Shown here: piece by piece, positions 26,548-35,537 of the stretch | Numbering within the stretch: the stretch's first letter is position 1 | How the letters are laid out: the number at the start of each line of letters is the position of its first letter | Assembly (NCBI RefSeq): GCF_016695175.1 | Contig: NZ_CP068023.1 | Span: forward strand, 3,529,501-3,593,500 | Direction of reading: 5' to 3' | From: Pseudoalteromonas sp. GCY | Lineage (GTDB): Bacteria > Pseudomonadota > Gammaproteobacteria > Enterobacterales > Alteromonadaceae | Length of the DNA: 64,000 bases | Made by a program: the position numbers and the translations under genes | Notes under the pieces: generated by a model | Database searches by the model: none | Told to the model about the DNA's origin: nothing | Seen by the model: the letters and a program-made list of their open reading frames with translations, nothing else

Positions 26548-26745
26548 TAACCTGAGGTTTGGATAAGGAATGAGCTAACTCATTGTTTTTTTAATCACCT
26601 TAAATTATCTTCTTATCTAGCCGGAGAGTTTTGGGGATAACTAGGCGAATTTACGCGCCAATAGCTGGCTATTTGAAGTGAATTCAACACAGTTAGCGCT
26701 AAAACTGGCTGCTAGAAAGGCATTAATTATCCGAAGCTCAGGTTA
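26548..26745. repeat. MITE-like element, copy 1 (198 bp)
   Basis: Terminal inverted repeats TAACCTGAGGTTTGGATAA (26548-26566) and the complement of TAACCTGAGCTTCGGATAA (26727-26745) differ at two of 19 positions. The interior has no coding frame. The right part (GCTAGAAAGGCATTAATTAT) resembles that of the copy at 46349-46453. The right end contains the queA stop codon. No transposase or clear target-site duplication is visible. Confidence 0.65.
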
Positions 26746-27780
26746 CTTATCTTGCTTTTGCAAGAACATCGCATCACCGTAACTAAAGAAGCGGTATTTC
26801 TGTTCAATTGCGGTTTGGTAGGCCTTCATAATATGTTGTTGCCCTGCAAACGCACTCACTAGCATGATTAGCGTTGATTCTGGTAAGTGAAAGTTGGTCA
26901 CCATTGCATCTACTACGTTAAAACGATAGCCCGGATAAATAAAAATATCGGTATCGCCGTAAAGTGGAGCAATTTCACCGCCGTTTGCTTTAGCCGCAGA
27001 CTCAAGTGAGCGCACCGACGTAGTACCTACCGCGATGACGCGTCCTCCTCTGGCTTTTGCCGCTTTGATTGCCTCCACGACTTCTGCTGAGACTTCGATA
27101 TATTCTGAGTGCATAACATGCTCTTCCACCGAATCGACTCGCACGGGCTGGAACGTACCTGCGCCCACGTGCAAAGTAACAAAGGCCATCTCAACACCTT
27201 TGTCTTTTAGCTTGGCCATCAATTCATCATCAAAGTGCAGTCCAGCAGTAGGTGCAGCGACTGCGCCTGGTTTCTCACCATACACAGTCTGATAACGCTC
27301 TTTATCTTCTTCATCATCCGGTCTGTCGATATAAGGAGGCAAAGGCATATGGCCAATTTTATCTAAAATAGCCAATACATTTTCTTCGCCCTCGAATCTC
27401 AACTCAAATAATTCACCGTGGCGCTGAACCATTTCTGCGGTTGCTTGGCCTTCAAGCTCAATCTTAGTACCAGGTTTTGGCGACTTGCTCGCTCTTACGT
27501 GAGCAAGCACAGTACGCTCATCTACAACGCGCTCAACCAGTACTTCGAGTTTTCCACCACTGGCTTTTTGACCAAACATACGAGCAGGAATAACTTTAGT
27601 GTTATTAAAGATGATTAAGTCTTCTGGATTAATGAGTGCCAAAATATCTCTAAATACTTTGTGTTCTATTTCACCACTATTGCCATTTAAGGTAAGAAGA
27701 CGACTGCTAGAGCGTTCCTTCATTGGGTGTCTGGCAATCAACTCATCAGGAAGATCAAAACTAAAGTCTGCTACGCGCAT
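26743..27780 (-). CDS. queA: QueA, tRNA preQ1(34) S-adenosylmethionine ribosyltransferase-isomerase
   Basis: 345 residues. It transfers and isomerises the ribosyl moiety of SAM onto preQ1-tRNA to give epoxyqueuosine. Visible family segments are [53 protein letters not shown] and [17 protein letters not shown]. The C-terminus ends LQKQDK, and its stop codon lies inside the end of a repeat element. The start at ATG 27780 has GAGG eight bases upstream. Confidence 0.96.
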   Translation of the reverse strand: MRVADFSFDLPDELIARHPMKERSSSRLLTLNGNSGEIEHKVFRDILALINPEDLIIFNNTKVIPARMFGQKASGGKLEVLVERVVDERTVLAHVRASKSPKPGTKIELEGQATAEMVQRHGELFELRFEGEENVLAILDKIGHMPLPPYIDRPDDEEDKERYQTVYGEKPGAVAAPTAGLHFDDELMAKLKDKGVEMAFVTLHVGAGTFQPVRVDSVEEHVMHSEYIEVSAEVVEAIKAAKARGGRVIAVGTTSVRSLESAAKANGGEIAPLYGDTDIFIYPGYRFNVVDAMVTNFHLPESTLIMLVSAFAGQQHIMKAYQTAIEQKYRFFSYGDAMFLQKQDK

Positions 27781-27809
27781 GGAAAGGCCTCATTTCTAAA
27801 AGTGCGCCA

Positions 27810-27838
27810 AGTCTAGTGCGGTGTTTTGGCGAAATCAA
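27810..27838 (-). promoter_or_regulatory. Putative queA promoter
   Basis: On the minus strand, TTGATT (27838-27833) and TAGACT (27815-27810) are separated by exactly 17 bp and lie about 30 bp before queA. This is a good sigma-70 layout with imperfect hexamers. The rest of the 320-bp divergent gap (27781-28100) shows no gene or strong repeat. Confidence 0.45.
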
Positions 27839-28100
27839 GTGCTTGTAACCTTGCGTAAATACCTTTAACCTAGCGAGTCTAAAACGGTAATCACCATGTA
27901 AAATTTTGTACGGTGTGCTCCTTTGTTTAGTGCGTTCTTTATTCTTTACGTTTAAACAATAACTTATCGCTATCGGCTATGATTTCCGAGCAACGTTCGT
28001 GTCACTGTTTGATTATTATCAAGCAGCGGTTAAGTGCGATTTGCTAACTTTAAGACAAGCCCAATGATTGTGTCGCAGTATCTGGTGAGGTTTTTTTATT

Positions 28101-30608
28101 GTGTCTAGACAACTAACGTTGCTCATTGTTAACGCCAGTGCTCACGAGCGTCAAACCTTGACTAAAACTCTTAGTGCATTAGATGTCTTTACTATCATTG
28201 CCAAGTCTGACTCTCAAGACGCCCTAAGCTTACTGAAGACTCAAGCTGTAGATTTAGTGATCACCGGCTTGGATGTTGGCAAAATTGATGGCTGGCGATT
28301 CTCTCGCATGATCCGCTCAGGTCTGCTGGCAACCCCCAAAAACACCCCCATCGTACTTATTCCACCGACTTATTGTGAACGAATAGCCGAAACCACCGCC
28401 CGTAGCTACAGTATTGATGCCGTGCTGCCATTTGAGCGTCAAGACATGTTGCCTCAAATTTTGGCCAATGTGTTGTCAACACATTTAGATAAAAGCAGCC
28501 GCCTCAACTTGCTCTTGTTAGAGCCCAACCAACAACGTGCGCAAAAAATATGTGAGCACTTATCGCACAATTTCGTTTGCACACATGTAAGCTCGGCGGC
28601 CAGCGCTTTATCACTATTTCTACAAGATCACTACGCCATTGTTTTAATGGACACTACGTCTAACTTGTCAGGTTCCGCAGAAAGCTTAGTCGAAAGTATT
28701 CTCAAACATCGTCCAAGCCAAGCCATTGTAACCATTATTGACAAACGCGATGCCGACCATGCCGAACAACTATTATTGTTAGGTGTTACCGACTTTGTTC
28801 GAGCGCCATACGATATGCCCTTTTTAAGCAAGGTATGCGACCATGCGGCGCGGCGAGAAGATTTTATGGTGAGCTATGCTGAGTTTGCTAATAAAGTTGA
28901 GCAACTCAGTCGCAGTGAAAGTCGCTATAAAGATTTGTTTTCTGCGCACCAACGGATCTTACTGCACCTCAGAACTGTAGTCGTCGAATTAGATTTGGAA
29001 GGCGCGATCCGCTTTATAAATCCAGCATGGGAATACCTCTCGGGCTTTGGTATTAAGTCGAGCCTCAATACCCAACTCAGCAACTACATTGCCAAAGATG
29101 AACTTGCAACTTTCAACAAAGTCATTCGAGAAATTCAAAGTGGGGTAAGGCAACATGCGCAAGTCGAGCTGCAGCTCTGCCATAAAGCTGGACATTTAGT
29201 GTGGATCGAGTGTCGCTTGCAACTTATCAAGAATACCTCAAGTTCGGTCGCAATAACTGCAACACTCGATAACATTCACGAGCGCAAGCAAGCTGAACTA
29301 CAACTCAGACACTTAGCACTACATGATACGCTTACCGGCTTACACAACCGTTACTATTTTGACCAGCAATTAAATCAGCTGTGCAATGAAGTAAAGTCTG
29401 CAGAAGAGATAGAACATGCGTTAATTTACATCGACTTAGATCACTTTAAGATCATCAATGACAGTAAAGGCCATCAACAAGGAGATATCGTACTCAAAGA
29501 AGTATCTGAGTTGTTTGGCGACAAAATAGGTGAAGAGCATCTCACTTTCCGTATTGGGGGAGACGAGTTTGCTGTACTGCTCAAGCACACCAATTTACTC
29601 GACGCTCATATGTGCGCTGAAAGCATTTGCATGGCAATCGAAGAACATAAATTTCACTTTGAAGATAATGCATACTCTCTCAGTTGTTCTATCGGATTAA
29701 CGCAAATTACCAATGAAAATGCGGATCCCAGCGAGTGTTTGAAACAAGCAGACATAGCCCTTTATATTGCCAAGAATCTCGGCCGCAACTTGGTTCATTG
29801 TTATAACAAAGAAGATGAACAAAACCAGACACTGCAAACCGGTTTAGAATGGGGCCACAGTGTTAGACAAGCGCTTCAAAACGACAGCATAGAACTCCAC
29901 TATCAACCGATCTGGGATTTCAAAAAACAACAAATAGCCTATTACGAAGCACTGCTTAGATTAAAGATCAACGGTGAGACAATTTACCCAAATCAGTTTA
30001 TTCCTGCATTAGAGCTACTTAATGATACATTTTTGATGGATCAATGCGTGATCAGAACAGCTATTAAAGCACTGGCTGAACATGAGATCCTGAGCCAAGT
30101 GGCAATTAACTTATCCGCTCATTCATTTTTAGATGAACGACTGCAGCCCCACATTCAAGCCTGTTTAAAAGAACATCAAGTTTCAGCTAATCGCGTTATT
30201 TTTGAGATCACTGAATCTGCCAGTATTAACAATCTCAACGCAACCCAGACGATGATCAAAAACCTGAACGATCTTGGCTGCCATTTCGCTATTGATGATT
30301 TCGGGACAGGCTTCAGCACTTTTAGCTACCTAAAACAGCTACCCGCGCAGCATGTTAAGATAGATGGCTCCTTTGTTCGAGACATGCTCAACGACCCAAT
30401 TGATCTGGCGCTGGTCAAAGCTGTAAACGATATTAGTCACTCGTTAGATAAGTGTTCAGTTGCCGAATATGTCGAAAACAAAGAAATATTTCAACAACTT
30501 AAGGAAATAGGTGTGGACTATGGACAGGGTTACTTTATCTCAAGACCTCTCCCTATTGAACAGCTAGCGAGTAGTGCAAAAACTATTTTATCTCTAAAAA
30601 CAGCGTAG
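28101..30608 (+). CDS. REC-REC-PAS-GGDEF-EAL response regulator
   Basis: 835 residues: two receiver-like domains (about 5-125 and 133-250), PAS (about 285-395), GGDEF (about 400-570) and EAL (about 580-825). The first receiver has Gly56 at the phospho-acceptor position (DLVITG) and is probably not phosphorylated. The second has Asp184 in AIVLMD. GGDEF (486-490) and EAL (616-618) with DDFGTG (732-737) are intact, so both cyclase and phosphodiesterase activity are possible. The protein is cytosolic. No histidine kinase is nearby. It starts at GTG 28101; GAGG lies about 10 bases upstream. Confidence 0.9.
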   Translation: MSRQLTLLIVNASAHERQTLTKTLSALDVFTIIAKSDSQDALSLLKTQAVDLVITGLDVGKIDGWRFSRMIRSGLLATPKNTPIVLIPPTYCERIAETTARSYSIDAVLPFERQDMLPQILANVLSTHLDKSSRLNLLLLEPNQQRAQKICEHLSHNFVCTHVSSAASALSLFLQDHYAIVLMDTTSNLSGSAESLVESILKHRPSQAIVTIIDKRDADHAEQLLLLGVTDFVRAPYDMPFLSKVCDHAARREDFMVSYAEFANKVEQLSRSESRYKDLFSAHQRILLHLRTVVVELDLEGAIRFINPAWEYLSGFGIKSSLNTQLSNYIAKDELATFNKVIREIQSGVRQHAQVELQLCHKAGHLVWIECRLQLIKNTSSSVAITATLDNIHERKQAELQLRHLALHDTLTGLHNRYYFDQQLNQLCNEVKSAEEIEHALIYIDLDHFKIINDSKGHQQGDIVLKEVSELFGDKIGEEHLTFRIGGDEFAVLLKHTNLLDAHMCAESICMAIEEHKFHFEDNAYSLSCSIGLTQITNENADPSECLKQADIALYIAKNLGRNLVHCYNKEDEQNQTLQTGLEWGHSVRQALQNDSIELHYQPIWDFKKQQIAYYEALLRLKINGETIYPNQFIPALELLNDTFLMDQCVIRTAIKALAEHEILSQVAINLSAHSFLDERLQPHIQACLKEHQVSANRVIFEITESASINNLNATQTMIKNLNDLGCHFAIDDFGTGFSTFSYLKQLPAQHVKIDGSFVRDMLNDPIDLALVKAVNDISHSLDKCSVAEYVENKEIFQQLKEIGVDYGQGYFISRPLPIEQLASSAKTILSLKTA

Positions 30609-30766
30609 TAACATTTTTACACTAAAGGTTACTTTTACTTCTTGCAAAGTCCACTATAATTAGAGATACCAGTTTAAAATGTCACCAAATTTTAAGGTAA
30701 CACCTTAATTTTATAGACATTCAAAGGATTGAGTTACATCTTGCTATGGACTTCAAGGGGTAAATT

Positions 30767-30964
30767 ATGCTGTCATTATCATTGTTTTTACTACTTGCAA
30801 ACTTGCTCATCGCTTATCAATGTTACCGCTATGCCAACACAAAAGGATATCCGGTAAAATTGTTCACTGGGCTCGGTTTGCTACCCTACTTTAATCTAGT
30901 GGTTTGGGTTTACTTACTCTTTTTACCAAATTTAACTACTGCAAAAAATATAGAGCAGGCTTAA
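30767..30964 (+). CDS. Small two-helix membrane protein
   Basis: 65 residues with two hydrophobic segments (about 1-18 and 34-54) joined by a basic loop YRYANTKGYPVKL. It has AGGGG seven bases before ATG 30767, and a strong terminator lies 47 bases after the stop, which supports a real monocistronic gene. I recognise no family. It could be a small stress or envelope protein, but nothing in the sequence shows its function. Confidence 0.65.
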   Translation: MLSLSLFLLLANLLIAYQCYRYANTKGYPVKLFTGLGLLPYFNLVVWVYLLFLPNLTTAKNIEQA

Positions 30965-31010
30965 TACAGGCAAGTGTAGTTCCTTTACAAGTGTAAGTTC
31001 CTTTATAAAT

Positions 31011-31036
31011 AAAACAGCATGTAATCATGCTGTTTT
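31011..31036 (+). terminator. Terminator after the 65-residue membrane protein gene
   Basis: A perfect 11-bp stem AAAACAGCATG/CATGCTGTTTT with loop TAAT. A4/T4 ends make it possibly bidirectional; on the other strand it would serve the operon ending at 31099. Confidence 0.88.
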
Positions 31037-31098
31037 ATTGTGTTATTACTTTGCGCCCCTAACCTCAAAGAAACACTTTTACCCCAAGCTTAGGTTAA

Positions 31099-31989
31099 CT
31101 AAAAGCGATAGCTAGTTACTGTCTCGGTAAGCTCCTTAGCCGTTTTCTCACCTTTAACACATTGCTGCACCAAGGATTTTGGATAAACAAATACCTGTTT
31201 ATTGTTTGGATTGCTAAGCTCACTGTAAATAAAGCTTATATGCTCATTTCTAGGTAAACTTCTTAAACCCGCACCATAGTCGCATAAACTACGGGCTAAG
31301 CTGGTTACTAGCATTTTTTCAAGCGCCTGCTGCTTTTCAGCTTTCTCTTTCGCGCGTTTGACCCGAGAAGCCTCAAGGCTCGCTTTCAGCTTATCTTTAA
31401 GGTCTTTTAATTCCGAATCCTTAAGTGAAAGCTTTTCTATGCGCTTCTCAACTTCTCTCAATGACTCCGTAAATTCTTTTACTTGATCATCACTTTCGTG
31501 CCTTTTCGCAAACTCCAGCTCCGCTTTTTGGCGTTCAAGCTCCCTCAATTGAATTCTATTCTCTCTTTCTTGCTCTACGGCTTCGCGGACCTTCTCAGCT
31601 CCTGCTCTCACTTTCTCAGCGGCATCCGAATAAGCTTGAGAAAAAGCTTCAGCTATCGGCTGTGAAATCTCGATCTCCGCGATGTCCATGTCAAATTCCG
31701 GCAGTTCAAACTCCCCTATTGCAGCCACATCGTCCAAATTGTCGATATGAGAGATCCACTCTAAACGGTGCCGACGTTTTAATGCCAGTTCAAACACAAC
31801 TCCCTGATCTTTTAAATAATAGCCAGAAACACTACGAACTTGATCTTGTGTGTCATGCTGTAATGCACTCATTAGTACCCGTTCAAAAATAGCAACCTCA
31901 CGCTTTAGCGCTTCATCAACAACTTGGGCCTGAGCAAAGCTTGTTGCAATGGCTGCGACAGCGCCAAAACAAAGTGGAATTAACTTCAT
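31099..31989 (-). CDS. Secreted coiled-coil protein of the ECF sigma operon
   Basis: 296 residues. A signal peptide (cleavage after SFAQA, residue 21) is followed by an N-terminal globular part and a long charged coiled coil (about 115-225, rich in E, K and R). A C-terminal part has two cysteines (SLARSLCDYGAG, SLVQQCVKGEK). I recognise no family. Its ATG overlaps the stop codon of the anti-sigma-like gene by four bases, so it is translationally coupled to the sigma/anti-sigma pair. Its likely location is the periplasm, where it could contact the coiled coil of the anti-sigma-like protein; that is inference. Confidence 0.78.
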   Translation of the reverse strand: MKLIPLCFGAVAAIATSFAQAQVVDEALKREVAIFERVLMSALQHDTQDQVRSVSGYYLKDQGVVFELALKRRHRLEWISHIDNLDDVAAIGEFELPEFDMDIAEIEISQPIAEAFSQAYSDAAEKVRAGAEKVREAVEQERENRIQLRELERQKAELEFAKRHESDDQVKEFTESLREVEKRIEKLSLKDSELKDLKDKLKASLEASRVKRAKEKAEKQQALEKMLVTSLARSLCDYGAGLRSLPRNEHISFIYSELSNPNNKQVFVYPKSLVQQCVKGEKTAKELTETVTSYRF

Positions 31990-32558
31990 GGTTTACCTCG
32001 ATACTGTGCTAAATTTTGTGTCGGTGTTTGCTCTACTTGCTCTGCTAATTCATTCAATTGCAGCCTAAGTAGGGCTTGATCTTGCGCTCTTTGTGCTTGG
32101 ATCAGGTCAACGAGATTATTCATTGCCAAACTGCGCTCTTTACGATTTTGTTCAACCACTTGCGTTGCTAACTTGGCAAGCGTAGCTTGATCTATTGGCT
32201 TAGTCTCATCAAGTTTTGCAAGCATGGCCTGCATAGCGCTTTGCTGCTGTGCCAGTTGCACTTGTTGAACACTCAACTGTTGATGCAAGCCTAAGTTCTG
32301 TAGCCAAAGTCCTGATACACCAAGCCCAACAACCAGCCAAGCTGCAACGGCAGCCACTGGCCAAGCGCGATTTTGATGCGGCAAAGTGAGCTGTGAGGGT
32401 GGCGCTTGCTCTTCGAAGCTAGCAGCACGCTGTTGCCAAGTAGTCGCAGCACTCATCATTTCTCGATATTCACTATCAGCCTGAAGTTCGGCCAACTCTG
32501 CCTCAGACAGCACTTTTCCATCTAACCACTGCTCAAATAAGTGTGCTAATTTAGCCAT
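31986..32558 (-). CDS. Putative anti-sigma factor, single-pass membrane protein
   Basis: 190 residues. A cytoplasmic N-terminus (FEQWLDGKVLSEAELAELQA) is followed by a membrane helix at about 66-86 and a periplasmic glutamine-rich coiled coil. It overlaps the ECF sigma gene by eight bases, the usual sigma/anti-sigma arrangement. There is no HxxxCxxC zinc anti-sigma motif, so the call rests on context and topology. Signal-dependent proteolysis is a common release mechanism for such proteins, but no cleavage site can be assigned. Confidence 0.7.
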   Translation of the reverse strand: MAKLAHLFEQWLDGKVLSEAELAELQADSEYREMMSAATTWQQRAASFEEQAPPSQLTLPHQNRAWPVAAVAAWLVVGLGVSGLWLQNLGLHQQLSVQQVQLAQQQSAMQAMLAKLDETKPIDQATLAKLATQVVEQNRKERSLAMNNLVDLIQAQRAQDQALLRLQLNELAEQVEQTPTQNLAQYRGKP

Positions 32559-33099
32559 GATTTTGCACCTCTAGTTGCCCTTTCATCTTACCTAACGCAC
32601 TGTATAGCCTAGCCTTCACCGTATTACTTGATAACTCAAGCTGCAGCGCAATTTCATCAAAGGTGTAATGCTGGAAAAACTTTAACTCCACGATAATGCG
32701 CTGCTCAAATGGTAGTTGTTTCAGCGCGATGTATATCTCTTCATTACTTTGTTGTTGCGCTATTTTGCTGTCAGGTCCGTGTTGCGGCACCTCCGGTTCT
32801 TTACCTTCAATCGATTCAAACTTATGTTTTCGCATGTGATCTACTATTCTTGCATGGGTGATTTTAAATACCCAAGTCGAGAACTTAGCATCGCCATTAA
32901 AGGTATGCAGATTTCGATACATACTTAAAAATACATCTTGAGCAATATCTAGCGCGTCTTGCGGGTTACCAACCAGCCTCAAGCATTGGTTATACACACG
33001 GCTATGATGCTGGGCGCAAAGCTTTGACCATGCTCCTTGGTTACCTTGCAGTGCTCTTTTTATTAATTGTTTTTCGCTATTAAAAAACACGCAGTTCAC
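32551..33099 (-). CDS. ECF-type RNA polymerase sigma factor
   Basis: 182 residues with sigma region 2 (YNQCLRLVGNPQDALDIAQD, then FSTWVFKITHARIVDHMRKHK) and region 4 (LPFEQRIIVELKFFQHYTFD, EIALQLELSSNTVKARLYSAL). A Gln/Pro-rich linker joins them. The start is GTG 33099; an ATG a few bases upstream is in another frame. It is the first gene of the sigma / anti-sigma / coiled-coil operon. Target promoters are unknown, and autoregulation is likely for this class. Confidence 0.92.
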   Translation of the reverse strand: MNCVFFNSEKQLIKRALQGNQGAWSKLCAQHHSRVYNQCLRLVGNPQDALDIAQDVFLSMYRNLHTFNGDAKFSTWVFKITHARIVDHMRKHKFESIEGKEPEVPQHGPDSKIAQQQSNEEIYIALKQLPFEQRIIVELKFFQHYTFDEIALQLELSSNTVKARLYSALGKMKGQLEVQNHG

Positions 33100-33171
33100 T
33101 CATCCAATCTTCTCACTAACTATTAATCGTAGCGGGCGCAAAAAAAGTTGTTCAGACGGGAAAATTTTTTG

Positions 33172-33195
33172 AAAAAAAGCACCGTTAAGGTGCTT
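33172..33195 (-). terminator. Terminator after oxyR
   Basis: Stem AAGCACC/GGTGCTT (33177-33183 with 33189-33195). On the minus strand it is followed by seven T residues, 18 bases beyond the oxyR stop codon. Confidence 0.88.
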
Positions 33196-33212
33196 CTTCA
33201 TCATCATTACTA

Positions 33213-34124
33213 TTACTGCGACTGACATTGGCCACTGATGTAGCCACCAACAAAGTCGCTAAACAGTCTAAAATCTCTTATTCGCCCCGTAGTGCGACGC
33301 CAAATCAAGCCAATCTCACGATATGCATGATCTTGTGGTGGCATCGCCACTAAAGGCTTCCCCTCCAAGATCCCTGCATTGATCGCCATTTGAGGTAAAA
33401 ACGTTACGCCATTTTTGTATTCCACCATACTTAATAAAGTATGTAGGTTTGCCGCCTCAAATGGATTGATGCACGCGCTACGGTTTAAGTGGCAAGCGCT
33501 AAGAGCATGTCCCGTCATACAGTGCTCTTTTTCGAGTAAAAATACACTTTGCTCAGGTAACAGGTTAAAGTCCTCAATCGGCTCTGGTACGCTGTACTCC
33601 GTATGGCGAACCAAACTAAAGTGATCTTTTGCGAGCACTTGAGTATGAAACTTATCGGTCCTATATGGCAGCGCCAACATGGCCATATCAATATGGCCAT
33701 GCTCTAACTTATCCAGTAAGTTATCACTGGTATCTTCAACCAGTACCAAATTAAGCGCTTCAAACTCCTTTTTGCACGCCTGATAAAGTGGCGCAGCGAT
33801 AAAACTCGCAATGGTGGGAATGATCCCTAACGTCAACTTGCCAGATAATGGATTTTTATAGCTTTTAGTCAGCTCTTTAACACTCATGGTGTCGTCGATA
33901 ATTTTCCGCGCTCGTTCAACCACTTCCTCACCAATATCGGTAAACATTAGGCTGCGATTTTCGCGTTCAATTAGCTGACATCCTAATGTCTCTTCAAGGT
34001 TTTGTATCGCGCTACTTAGCGTCGATTGACCAATAAAGCATGCTTCCGCTGCACGACCAAAATGTTGGTGCTGATGCACCGCAAGAAGGTATTGTAGTTG
34101 TTTGATACTAGGTAAATTCGTCAC
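33213..34124 (-). CDS. oxyR: OxyR, peroxide-sensing LysR-type regulator
   Basis: 303 residues: an N-terminal LysR winged helix (QYLLAVHQHQHFGRAAEAC with GQSTLSSAIQNLEETLG) and a C-terminal regulatory domain. Cys202 and Cys211 in LLEKEHCMTGHALSAC have the same nine-residue spacing as the redox cysteines 199 and 208 of E. coli OxyR, which separates it from other LysR proteins. It activates catalase and peroxidase genes on disulfide formation. No target such as katG or ahpC is adjacent. Confidence 0.93.
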   Translation of the reverse strand: MTNLPSIKQLQYLLAVHQHQHFGRAAEACFIGQSTLSSAIQNLEETLGCQLIERENRSLMFTDIGEEVVERARKIIDDTMSVKELTKSYKNPLSGKLTLGIIPTIASFIAAPLYQACKKEFEALNLVLVEDTSDNLLDKLEHGHIDMAMLALPYRTDKFHTQVLAKDHFSLVRHTEYSVPEPIEDFNLLPEQSVFLLEKEHCMTGHALSACHLNRSACINPFEAANLHTLLSMVEYKNGVTFLPQMAINAGILEGKPLVAMPPQDHAYREIGLIWRRTTGRIRDFRLFSDFVGGYISGQCQSQ

Positions 34125-34156
34125 AAGCTTTACTCTTAATTTTCAACAGCACAAAT

Positions 34157-34192
34157 AAAAAGACCCCAACACCAAAGGTGTTGAGATCTTTT
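34157..34192 (-). terminator. Terminator after the PiT transporter gene
   Basis: A long stem centred on CAACACC/GGTGTTG with loop TTT, extended by AAAAGA/TCTTTT (about 34157-34192). On the minus strand it ends in TTTTT, 41 bases beyond the stop codon. Confidence 0.9.
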
Positions 34193-34232
34193 CAAGCTAA
34201 AAGTCTGTCTTTTTGAAAAGTGCGGTTTATTT

Positions 34233-35501
34233 TTATACGCCGAACACTAATCTCAAAATATAGAATATAACAATAGCAAGGGCAGCACCAACTGGCAATG
34301 TAATTACCCAAGAAACTACGATGTTACGAATAACACCCATGTTTAATGCCGCAATACCACGTGCCATACCCACACCCAATACCGCACCAACTAAGGTTTG
34401 AGTTGTAGAGATTGGTAGGCCTGTGCCTGATGCGATTACTACTGTTGAAGCAGCCGCAAGTTCAGCTGCGAAACCACGGCTAGGAGTAAGATGCGTGATG
34501 CCTTCACCGATAGTCTTGATAACTTTCTTACCAAGAATCGCAAGACCTGCAACAATACCTAAACCACCAAGTGGTAAGATCCACCAGGCAAGGGCCGCTT
34601 TCTTAGCAATTTCACCGTCGTTTTCAACAATGTTTACCACTGCTGCTAATGGACCAATTGCGTTAGCAACGTCATTCGAACCATGAGCGAATGCCATACA
34701 ACATGCCGTTAGTACCATAAGGATAGCGAATACTTTTTCAACATTGTTGAACTGCATTTGCTTGTCTGCATTGGGATCCATTTTCAGCTTAGAAATCGCA
34801 ATCTTACCGATAATAGCAATGATAATAGCGATACCGATAGCAAGCGCAAAACCTTCGAATGTGCCGAGCTTGATACCAATATGCTTAAGGCCTTTTTTGA
34901 TCGTAACCAAAGACATAACAAAGCCCGCTAGACCCATGTAAATAGGCACAAAGCGTTTGGCATTCTCTAGTGGCTTATTGGTATCGAAAATGAGCTTTTG
35001 GGCACTCATAAAGATGAGATAAGCAATAAAACCTGAGATGGCAGGGGTGACAATCCAGCTACCAACAATGCCTGCAACTTTACCCCATTGGATTGCTTCG
35101 CTGCCTACAGCAACTAGCGCAAAACCAATGATTGCACCTATGATTGAGTGCGTCGTAGATACAGGCCAACCTAACATTGAGGCCATTAATAACCAAGCGC
35201 CTGCAGCAAAAAGTGCGGAGATCATTCCTAATATCATCAGTTCAGGAATATCAATGAAAGGGGTTGAATCTATAATCCCTTTTCGGATCGTTGATGTTAC
35301 CTCACCACCCGCAAGATAAGCACCAGCGAATTCGAAGATCATAGCAATGATAATTGCTTGTTTGATGGTAAGTGCTTTTGAACCTACCGAAGTACCCATA
35401 GCATTCGCAACATCGTTTGCGCCAATACCATAAGCCATAAAGAAACCAACTGCTGCGGCAATTAAAACCAATACTGTGCCGTAGGATGCAATGATATCCA
35501 T
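34233..35501 (-). CDS. PiT-family inorganic phosphate transporter
   Basis: 422 residues with about ten membrane helices and the two inverted PiT signatures GIGANDVANAMGTSVGSKAL near the N-terminus and HGSNDVANAIGPLAAV in the second half. It is a low-affinity cation-coupled phosphate (or metal-phosphate) symporter. It follows the DUF47 gene after 36 bp, the usual PiT partner arrangement. It sits next to the high-affinity pst-phoU genes, so one locus holds both uptake modes. Confidence 0.95.
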   Translation of the reverse strand: MDIIASYGTVLVLIAAAVGFFMAYGIGANDVANAMGTSVGSKALTIKQAIIIAMIFEFAGAYLAGGEVTSTIRKGIIDSTPFIDIPELMILGMISALFAAGAWLLMASMLGWPVSTTHSIIGAIIGFALVAVGSEAIQWGKVAGIVGSWIVTPAISGFIAYLIFMSAQKLIFDTNKPLENAKRFVPIYMGLAGFVMSLVTIKKGLKHIGIKLGTFEGFALAIGIAIIIAIIGKIAISKLKMDPNADKQMQFNNVEKVFAILMVLTACCMAFAHGSNDVANAIGPLAAVVNIVENDGEIAKKAALAWWILPLGGLGIVAGLAILGKKVIKTIGEGITHLTPSRGFAAELAAASTVVIASGTGLPISTTQTLVGAVLGVGMARGIAALNMGVIRNIVVSWVITLPVGAALAIVIFYILRLVFGV

Positions 35502-35537
35502 AAGAAACCTTACTTTATTTTAAAAGATCGATTTTTA

